Both the position numbers and the translations under genes were made by a program. Below are positions 1 through 5,886 of a DNA stretch of 7,677 nt, one piece after another. Source of the DNA: Polaromonas sp. (GTDB lineage Bacteria > Pseudomonadota > Gammaproteobacteria > Burkholderiales > Burkholderiaceae_C); contig JANYFF010000186.1 in the NCBI GenBank assembly GCA_025362825.1, positions 1 through 7,677 on the forward strand, written 5' to 3'. Every line of letters starts with the position of its first letter. Positions within the stretch are counted from its first letter, which is position 1. Below the pieces are notes generated by a model that did no database searches, was not told where the DNA came from, and saw only the letters and a list, made by a program, of their open reading frames with translations.

Positions 1-44
1 TCCGCGAGCGCCGTCGCGATGCGGCTCTGAAGACCGCACCCTGA
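1..44 (+). CDS. C-terminal tail of a probable upstream gene (partial)
   Basis: The third plus-strand frame reads RERRRDAALKTAP and stops with TGA at 42-44. The stop lies 17 nt before a strong Rho-independent terminator, the spacing expected at the end of a plus-strand transcription unit. Only 13 residues are visible, basic and then short and Ala-rich, so no function can be assigned. The first frame also stops early (TGA at 28-30), so the choice of frame is uncertain. It rests on the terminator and on the charged, coding-like composition. Confidence 0.35.
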   Translation, partial: RERRRDAALKTAP

Positions 45-61
45 ACCGGATCTTCCCCAGA

Positions 62-90
62 AAAAAAGCGCTGGCAATCGGCGCTTTTTT
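62..90. terminator. Bidirectional Rho-independent terminator
   Basis: A perfect 10-bp inverted repeat (AAAAAAGCGC at 62-71, GCGCTTTTTT at 81-90) flanks a 9-nt loop. On the plus strand the GC-rich stem is followed by a T run continuing into GTTTT (91-95). On the minus strand it is followed by seven Ts. It can therefore end both the leftward transglutaminase transcript (stop at 164) and the rightward gene entering from the left edge. Confidence 0.88.
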
Positions 91-163
91 GTTTTCACTA
101 TTATTTTTATAGCGAAAGATGTCGACTTGACAAGGGCCTCAAGTCATTTCAGCAGTATTTTCA

Positions 164-1030
164 TCAATAACCGTCAGTTGACAGCGCGTAGCTGACATGT
201 CGCGGCTCTATAAGGTGACCCTGGCTGTTGGGCACCGCGCGGATGCTGATCACGGGCTGAGCTGCGATGACGCTGCCGTAAATCGTCGCAAAGGCAATGT
301 CCGCGGCATCGCGCCCGGTGGCGAAGCGCACAAATCCCATGGGGATGGCGGTGCCCGACGGGTCAAACATATACCAGCGGTCGCCCAGGAAGACCTCGAC
401 ATAGGCGTGAAAATCGGGCGGTCCGAGGATGGGGTCGGCGCCGTAGTCCATGCCGCTGGCCATGCGCGCCGGCAGGTTGGCGGCGCGGCACAGTGCAATC
501 ATCAGGTGTGCGAAATCACGGCAGACGCCGACACGCTCTATCAGAGTGTCCAACGCCGAAGTGTTGCTGTTGCTGGTATTGCCCTGAAAACTCACATGCT
601 GCTGGACCCAGTCGCAAATCGCGTTGGCGCGGCTATAGCCCAGTGGCAGGTGACCGAACTGCTGGCTGGCCAGGTTCAGCAGGCGGTCTGACTGGCAGTA
701 GCGGCTGGGATAGAGGTAAGGCAGTACTTCGCCCGGCAAGGCCTGCAAACTGAGTTCGGGCAGCAGGTCGACCCTTGCCTCGAAATGCACCAGCTCCACC
801 ACCGCGTGGTAGCGCAGCACAAACAGGCCGGGTTCGGCGTGCAAGCGCAAAAAACGGCTTTGGGTAGCGGGGTCGGTGTAGCCGGTTGACGGCAGGTCCT
901 GGTTCAGGATGAGGGATTCGCTGACGACGATCTGCCGCGGTGTGTAGGCGGCCTGGATGTTGAAAATAAAATCGCAGCCCGGCGCGCCTACTTCATAGCC
1001 CAGTTCGGTGGAGAGTTCAAGCCTGACCAT
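164..1030 (-). CDS. Transglutaminase-like (COG1305-type) protein
   Basis: This 288-residue protein has a C-terminal transglutaminase-like papain-fold domain. The triad motifs are visible in order: Cys170 in GVCRDFAHL, His208 in DFHAYVEVFL and Asp223 in WYMFDPS. The first ~110 residues match the beta-rich N-terminal region common in bacterial transglutaminase-like proteins, with a motif resembling YTPRQIVVSE. No signal peptide or membrane segment is seen, so it is probably cytoplasmic. Bacterial members are predicted peptidases or amidases, or crosslinking enzymes; the substrate cannot be read from the sequence. Homologues often sit beside alpha-E (DUF403) and ATP-grasp-like genes, but none is in the window, so this copy looks orphan. 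The ATG at 1030 is the first in frame and gives a family-sized product. Its Shine-Dalgarno is weak (GAAAG region). The gene ends 74 nt before the shared terminator at 62-90. Confidence 0.88.
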   Translation of the reverse strand: MVRLELSTELGYEVGAPGCDFIFNIQAAYTPRQIVVSESLILNQDLPSTGYTDPATQSRFLRLHAEPGLFVLRYHAVVELVHFEARVDLLPELSLQALPGEVLPYLYPSRYCQSDRLLNLASQQFGHLPLGYSRANAICDWVQQHVSFQGNTSNSNTSALDTLIERVGVCRDFAHLMIALCRAANLPARMASGMDYGADPILGPPDFHAYVEVFLGDRWYMFDPSGTAIPMGFVRFATGRDAADIAFATIYGSVIAAQPVISIRAVPNSQGHLIEPRHVSYALSTDGY

Positions 1031-1402
1031 AAGGTGCTTTCATGGGAGTGATCAAAAAAACTGTTTGCTCAAAGGGAAACAGGTTATGGCCGATAACGCA
1101 AACCACGGCAGTGCGCTCAACGGCAGTACAACCGACCGTAGGTGTGGCGCAGATCTAACCCGCAAACTATTGGGCCAGCACCAGCGCGTGTGAAAAGCGG
1201 CTGGCGAAGTTTGCCGAACGCCGATGCGGGGCTCATCCGACAAGTCACCGGCTCTGGCACCTACAAACAGGTGACTGCATGGGAATGCTATTTTTTTAAG
1301 AGCAAACTATGCAGCAAATACGTGGGCTAGGAGCCTTTTTGACCATCTTTGGTCTATTTTCTTGTTTTCGCGCCGGTTTACCCGCCAGATGGACTGGGCG
1401 GA
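1031..1402. other. 372-bp gap without a convincing gene; 5' region of the transglutaminase gene
   Basis: The region lies between the start of the transglutaminase gene and the stop of the anti-sigma gene, so it should hold the former's promoter and any terminator of the latter. Visible dyads are CTGTTT/AAACAG (1061-1066, 1077-1082) and AGTCACC/GGTGACT (1243-1249, 1270-1276). There is also a weak GACC/GGTC hairpin near 1341-1354 followed by a T-rich stretch on the plus strand. Two short ATG ORFs (1086-1193 and 1309-1416, 35 aa each) lack good ribosome sites. The second has a hydrophobic N-terminus but runs into the anti-sigma coding sequence. I see no RNA gene, transposon end or strong sigma-70 promoter. 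Confidence 0.55.
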
Positions 1403-2143
1403 CTAAATCACCTTGACGGCCCGGCCTATGAATTGGATCGGGCCGGTGGGCCGGTTGAGCGGGGAGCCATTGACTGGCTCCAGCGTCAGTTCAAACAGCT
1501 GGTTGGGCTGCAGCGGTGGCAGTTTGTCGAGCGGGATTTTTATGGTTTGCCCAGGCTTGACCAGCCCCAGCGATACCGGACCGCTCCAGTTCTCGCCCTT
1601 GGTCCAGAACTGCAGGGACTTTTCAGCCGGTACCTCGGCCAGCCCCAGCGGAATCAAGCTCAGTTGCTTTGGGCTGCTTGCTTGAATCACCCAGCCCGGC
1701 GCCTTGTCCTGCGGGGCGACCAGCACCACCATGTACTGCGGCGCAGCAGGCATGACGCCTGGCCGCGCAACCAGCACGACCGCCAGCACCGTCGCGGCTG
1801 CGAAACCTGTGCCCGCCAGGCTGCGCCAGAGCTGTACGCTGTTCCACAAGCCGTGTTTTTCGGGTGGCTTGGCCAGCACCGGTACCGGTACGGCTGTGGC
1901 TGTGGCTGTGGCTGGCCCCATGCTGGTCTCGATGCGCTGCCAAAGCTGTGCGGAAGGGTCCACGGGTTCGACCAGCGAGGCCAGCGGCAGCAACTGCTCC
2001 TGCCAGTGGAGCACGGCCGTGCGCAGCTCTGCGTCCAGCGGCAGGCGTTCTTCTACCAAGCGGCGCTGCGCGGCCGAGAGCGTGCCCAGCACGTATTCGC
2101 CAGCAAGGTCCTTCATGTTGTGGAGGTCGGCTGCGTCAGTCAT
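1403..2143 (-). CDS. RskA-type membrane anti-sigma factor
   Basis: It should bind and hold inactive the ECF sigma factor encoded immediately upstream. In the 246-aa form the order is a cytoplasmic N-terminal helical anti-sigma region (about 8-60, beginning HNMKDLAGEYVLGTLS), an Ala/Thr/Pro linker (77-92), one membrane helix (about 110-127) and a periplasmic RskA C-terminal domain. That domain carries the family signatures PVSLGL and ELTLEPVNGSP followed by PTGPIQFIG. The protein has no cysteine, so the zinc-binding HxxxCxxC motif of ZAS anti-sigmas is absent. I prefer the ATG at 2143: it overlaps the sigma stop as ATGA and has GGGAG 8 nt upstream. A GTG at 2152 would add three residues. RskA-family factors are typically inactivated by regulated proteolysis. 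The inducing signal here is unknown. Confidence 0.92.
   Translation of the reverse strand: MTDAADLHNMKDLAGEYVLGTLSAAQRRLVEERLPLDAELRTAVLHWQEQLLPLASLVEPVDPSAQLWQRIETSMGPATATATAVPVPVLAKPPEKHGLWNSVQLWRSLAGTGFAAATVLAVVLVARPGVMPAAPQYMVVLVAPQDKAPGWVIQASSPKQLSLIPLGLAEVPAEKSLQFWTKGENWSGPVSLGLVKPGQTIKIPLDKLPPLQPNQLFELTLEPVNGSPLNRPTGPIQFIGRAVKVI
1892..1915. repeat. Hexanucleotide tandem repeat (GGCTGT) in the anti-sigma linker
   Basis: GGCTGT occurs three times from 1892 to 1909, followed by a partial fourth unit GGCTGG. A neighbouring ACCGGT doublet lies just to the left (about 1878-1889). Each unit is two codons, so copy-number change would keep frame and only lengthen the Ala-Thr and Val-Pro linker between the sigma-binding region and the membrane helix. 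Confidence 0.75.
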
Positions 2144-2739
2144 GCCATGCACTCCCGCAGGCTGCCCATGCCGCGCTTGATCCAGGCCTTAACGGTGCCC
2201 AACGGGGTTTGTATGCGCTCGGCAATCTCCCCGTGCGAACAGCCGTCCACATAGGCGTAAAGAATGCAGTTTCGTCGTGCGGGCTCAAGCCGCGACAGGC
2301 AATCATTGAGTTTGCCCAGGCTGGCCTGCAGCTCAAAGGCGTCGCCCAGCTGGTGATGCGCCTCCATCGATGCCTGTGCATCAATCGCCTCGGCGGTTTC
2401 CTCGTCCACACCGACCTGGCGCGCACCGTTGCGCACCGCATTGAGCGCTAGGTTGCGCACCACGCTGTAAATCCAGCCGCGGCCGGAGCCCAGTCGGGCG
2501 TCAAACCCGGCCGCTTTGGTCCAGATGTTCATGAAGGCGTCATGCAGCACGTCCTCGGCCTGCTGGCGCTGGCGCACAATGCGCAGCGCCACGCCCAGAA
2601 GGTGCCGGCTTTCCTGCTGGTAGAGCGCCTGCAGGGCGTTGCGGTCACCGCTGGCACAGGCCTGCAGGGCTTGTTCGTAATCAAAGGTTGCGGCTTCTGG
2701 CACAGCTGTCACGTTGGGACCCATCGGCAGGTTCGGCAT
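2140..2739 (-). CDS. ECF-family RNA polymerase sigma factor (RpoE/SigK-like)
   Basis: This group 4 sigma factor would direct RNA polymerase to stress promoters. In the 199-aa form, region 2 spans about 39-103 (AEDVLHDAFMNIWTKA, then the -10-recognition part GWIYSVVRNLALNAVR). Region 4 spans about 144-198 and includes the helix-turn-helix GEIAERIQTPLGTVKAWIKRG. There is no sigma-1.1 or region 3, as expected. The start is uncertain: ATGs at 2739, 2724 and 2796 are in frame and none has a clear Shine-Dalgarno. I use 2739 because a promoter-like element and dyad lie at 2752-2785, which would place the 2796 start inside or upstream of the promoter. The frame stays open further upstream to about 3105, but that part is antisense shadow of no known domain. 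The gene is translationally coupled (ATGA) to the anti-sigma gene. Confidence 0.93.
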   Translation of the reverse strand: MPNLPMGPNVTAVPEAATFDYEQALQACASGDRNALQALYQQESRHLLGVALRIVRQRQQAEDVLHDAFMNIWTKAAGFDARLGSGRGWIYSVVRNLALNAVRNGARQVGVDEETAEAIDAQASMEAHHQLGDAFELQASLGKLNDCLSRLEPARRNCILYAYVDGCSHGEIAERIQTPLGTVKAWIKRGMGSLRECMA

Positions 2740-2751
2740 GCAGGAATGAAA

Positions 2752-2784
2752 GCAACTGACACGCCATTCGGGTGAGTCAGTTGC
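2752..2784. promoter_or_regulatory. Perfect 9-bp dyad in the sigma gene promoter region
   Basis: GCAACTGAC (2752-2760) and GTCAGTTGC (2776-2784) form a perfect inverted repeat around a 15-bp spacer. It lies just upstream of the preferred sigma start and overlaps the proposed ECF -35 and -10 elements. It could be an operator for a dimeric regulator or an mRNA stem-loop. Arm centres are 24 bp apart, a little over two helical turns. Confidence 0.5.
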
Positions 2785-2785
2785 A
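2758..2785 (-). promoter_or_regulatory. Candidate ECF promoter of the sigma/anti-sigma operon
   Basis: On the minus strand TGCAAC (2785-2780) is followed after 16 bp by CGTGTC (2763-2758). An AAC-containing -35 with a CGT-type -10 at this spacing fits the general form of ECF promoters. The CGTGT lies within TGGCGTGT, which recurs upstream of the neighbouring lipoprotein gene, suggesting autoregulation. The assignment is by eye only. Confidence 0.35.
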
Positions 2786-2849
2786 GCACTGCGCATGATA
2801 GTAGCCGACGTAGGTCCTGCGTGGGCAGGCCAGGCGAGACGGGTCCTAA

Positions 2850-3401
2850 TTACATGGCTTTCCAGAAAATATAGTCGGCCTGGTATTTCACGATTTCCTT
2901 TTTGCCCTTGCTTGCAGCGTCGCACACGGTGGCTGGAGCCACGCCGCCCTTGATGGCAACGCGCTGGATGTGCGTTACGCCGGTCATGGCGCCACTGCCC
3001 ATGGCTGGATTGGCCTTGACCAGCTGGTACGGGATGTTGCCGGCACCGGCAGGTGCCACAGCCAGTTGCGTGGCCGTGACTTTGGAGCCGTCCATCGATT
3101 CCCAAGTGGCAGGTGGGCCATAGTATTTGCCGACCTGGCGGCCGCTGCGGTCATTCAGCACGGCATTGGGGCCGACAAACACCCACTCGGTCGCGCCGGG
3201 TGTGTTGGCCTTGTCGCGGCATTCATAGGTGATGTCACCCGAACCCACGGTTTCCATCGCCACACGGTTGCCAGCCGGTACCCGCACGGTGTCGGGCAAG
3301 CCGTCCTGGCTAAACATGGGGGCTGCTGGCGGCGGCGAGCCACAGGCAGTCAGCAGGGCGGCAGCAGCCACGGCAAGAAGCGAAAGGTGTTTGTTCGACA
3401 T
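2850..3401 (-). CDS. DUF3455-family lipoprotein
   Basis: The 183-aa product begins with a lipoprotein signal: basic MSNKH, hydrophobic LLAVAAAALL, then the lipobox LTAC with lipidated Cys20. Gly21 favours outer-membrane sorting. The rest matches DUF3455: ITYECR (55-62), TEWVFVGPNAVLND (71-84), GPPATWESMDGSKV (95-108), IPYQLVKA (123-130), VTHIQR (142-147), GGVAPATVC (152-160) and YQADYIFW (173-180). Cys61 and Cys160 could form a disulfide after export. The biochemical role of DUF3455 is not known. The ATG at 3401 is chosen because GGAG lies 6 nt upstream and the lipoprotein signal starts there; the frame is open to 3479 without signal features. The gene precedes the sigma gene on the same strand by 110 bp and has its own promoter-like element similar to that of the sigma gene. 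Confidence 0.88.
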   Translation of the reverse strand: MSNKHLSLLAVAAAALLTACGSPPPAAPMFSQDGLPDTVRVPAGNRVAMETVGSGDITYECRDKANTPGATEWVFVGPNAVLNDRSGRQVGKYYGPPATWESMDGSKVTATQLAVAPAGAGNIPYQLVKANPAMGSGAMTGVTHIQRVAIKGGVAPATVCDAASKGKKEIVKYQADYIFWKAM

Positions 3402-3432
3402 GAAATACTCCAGAAAAGTTAAGCGACGAGGA

Positions 3433-3463
3433 CTTGTGGCAGCGTTTTTTGCGCTGCTACAGG
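3433..3463 (-). other. Imperfect hairpin in the lipoprotein leader
   Basis: GTGGCAGCG (3436-3444) and CGCTGCTAC (3452-3460) pair around a 7-nt T-rich loop. In minus-strand RNA this gives a 6-bp stem, one C-A mismatch and three more pairs. No U tract follows in either direction, so it is not a standard terminator. If the proposed promoter at 3467-3493 is real, the stem would sit at the very 5' end of the lipoprotein mRNA. Confidence 0.4.
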
Positions 3464-3466
3464 TAC

Positions 3467-3493
3467 TACACGCCAGCAAGCTTTTTGGATGCA
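3467..3493 (-). promoter_or_regulatory. Candidate ECF promoter of the DUF3455 lipoprotein gene
   Basis: On the minus strand TGCATC (3493-3488) is followed after 15 bp by CGTGTA (3472-3467), the latter within TGGCGTGT. The 8-mer is shared exactly with the element upstream of the sigma gene, and CAACTGAC (complement of 3494-3501) also recurs there. The spacer is 1 bp shorter than at the sigma gene, which lowers certainty. Confidence 0.33.
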
Positions 3494-3504
3494 GTCAGTT
3501 GAAA

Positions 3505-4188
3505 TTATTCTTCGACGAGCGCTTCAGCCGGTGGTCCGGCCAGCGCGGCCCTGCGCCGCTCACGGTGCAAATAAACAATCAAACCACCCCAAATAACCAG
3601 CGTAGCAGCGGCCAGCCACCAGTCCGCCAGCCATTCAAGGACGGACGTTTCGCCAGCGCCCGACCAGACTTCCAGCCGGACACGGTCCATGCGGACATTC
3701 CTGGCCGCCAGCAGGCGCAGGCTGGGCGTTACCAGACGGCCCGCCTCCAGCGTCACTGGCTCCGAAGCAAGCACCAACTGCAAGGGCTCGCCTGCACGCG
3801 CACTGGGCTCGCCCATGGCCGCCATGCTGCCGGGCAGATCACTCCAGTAGGGCTGCCAGCGGGCGGCCATGTCGTCGGTGTCCACGGCCTGGCCCAGCAT
3901 TTTCACGACCAGGGTGTAGGGGTTGCCGCTGCTGCTCACCCTGAACTCGGCACCGGTCCAGCCACGAATTTGCGCCAGAGCGCTGGTAACGGCCACCGGC
4001 TGGCTGTGAATCGCCTCGTTGTACTGGTCCAGCAGCACGGCCGGCAACTCGTAAGAGCCGACCAGCGTCTGACCATGGCGCGATGGGCCGTCCTGGGCCA
4101 GCGCGGAAGCCGGCGCAATAAAAGCCCCGCACAGCAGTACGAGACAAATCCAGCACATGCCCCACACACGAACAACCAACATCCTCAC
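3505..4188 (-). CDS. Unrecognised envelope protein: signal peptide plus C-terminal membrane anchor
   Basis: I do not recognise this 227-aa protein. It begins with a signal sequence (hydrophobic stretch about 8-26, likely cut after the ASALA motif near residue 31). A ~155-residue domain follows, rich in Val, Leu and Ala, presumably periplasmic. Near the end is a membrane helix (about 190-207, WWLAAATLVIWGGLIVYL), then a basic stop-transfer tail HRERRR and an acidic end. The predicted topology is periplasmic domain outside, short C-tail inside. The body has no cysteine and no catalytic motif that I can see. The GTG at 4188 is preferred because GGGGAG lies 8 nt upstream; the ATG at 4182 is the alternative, and the longer frame to 4275 would overlap dbpA. 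It lies 34 bp downstream of dbpA on the same strand and is probably cotranscribed with it. Confidence 0.72.
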   Translation of the reverse strand: MRMLVVRVWGMCWICLVLLCGAFIAPASALAQDGPSRHGQTLVGSYELPAVLLDQYNEAIHSQPVAVTSALAQIRGWTGAEFRVSSSGNPYTLVVKMLGQAVDTDDMAARWQPYWSDLPGSMAAMGEPSARAGEPLQLVLASEPVTLEAGRLVTPSLRLLAARNVRMDRVRLEVWSGAGETSVLEWLADWWLAAATLVIWGGLIVYLHRERRRAALAGPPAEALVEE

Positions 4189-4222
4189 GCTTGCGGCTCC
4201 CCTGCGTCGATAGTACCCAGGA

Positions 4223-5641
<1,419 letters not shown>

Positions 5642-5791
5642 AACCTGATTATCGTAGGGTGCGTCATTTGCATTTATGGTCATGCACCACAACCGTCGCT
5701 ATACCGCGGCGGGAGGGCTGACTTACCTGTGCTTCGTGCATGGGTTTTGCCTTCAGCCAATTTAACCAGTAAATATCTATAAGATACATTG

Positions 5792-5810
5792 CACGCAATT
5801 AAATTGCGTG
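5792..5810. promoter_or_regulatory. Perfect 19-bp palindrome, likely operator
   Basis: CACGCAATT and AATTGCGTG are exact inverted repeats around a single A. Each arm contains TTGCGT reading outward, which resembles a sigma-70 -35 box in both directions. The compact, uninterrupted symmetry fits a homodimeric helix-turn-helix regulator binding between divergent genes. The regulator is not encoded in the visible sequence. Confidence 0.6.
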
Positions 5811-5831
5811 AATATCTCAACTGTATTTAAT
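5804..5831 (+). promoter_or_regulatory. Possible sigma-70 promoter of the chloroperoxidase gene
   Basis: TTGCGT (5804-5809) is followed after 16 bp by TTTAAT (5826-5831), which matches TATAAT at five of six positions. The -35 box is the right arm of the palindrome, so a protein bound there would block or modulate this promoter. The leader would be about 50 nt. Other AT-rich hexamers nearby make this only one candidate. Confidence 0.3.
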
Positions 5832-5886
5832 TCTGAATGCCGTTGCGTGTACTTTTAAAACTCGTCAAAACAAAGTGAGCTCATCA

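Larger units (their letters stand above)
5642..5886. promoter_or_regulatory. AT-rich divergent promoter region between dbpA and the chloroperoxidase gene
   Basis: This 245-bp spacer is clearly richer in A and T than the flanking genes in its right half (about 5758-5872). It holds a perfect 19-bp palindrome (5792-5810), a second dyad TATCT/AGATA (5774-5778, 5782-5786) and the direct repeat AATATCT (5772-5778, 5811-5817). It must hold promoters for both divergent genes. No small gene is seen in it. Confidence 0.7.

Noticed and set aside
1086..1193. 35-codon plus-strand ORF starting MADNANHG
   Set aside because: It has no properly spaced Shine-Dalgarno and no recognisable features, and it lies where the leftward promoter of the transglutaminase gene should be.
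1309..1416. 35-codon plus-strand ORF with a hydrophobic, lipobox-like N-terminus
   Set aside because: It has only a weak AAGAG ribosome site, ends inside the antisense 3' end of the anti-sigma gene, and shows no family resemblance.
1892..1915. Short tandem repeat as a possible CRISPR or mobile-element trace
   Set aside because: The units are only 6 bp, contiguous and in frame within a coding linker, with no spacers or terminal repeats.
1349..2254. 301-codon plus-strand open frame across the anti-sigma gene
   Set aside because: It is antisense to the anti-sigma and sigma genes, which have clear domains. Its Gln/Arg/Cys-rich composition is typical of shadow frames in GC-rich DNA.
2816..2829. 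CCTGC/GCAGG hairpin between the lipoprotein and sigma genes as a terminator
   Set aside because: The stem is only 5 bp and no T run follows on either strand, so it would not terminate transcription by itself.
2740..3105. Long N-terminal extension of the sigma factor frame
   Set aside because: It overlaps the lipoprotein gene in another frame, includes no sigma domain, and would make the protein about 120 residues too long for an ECF sigma.
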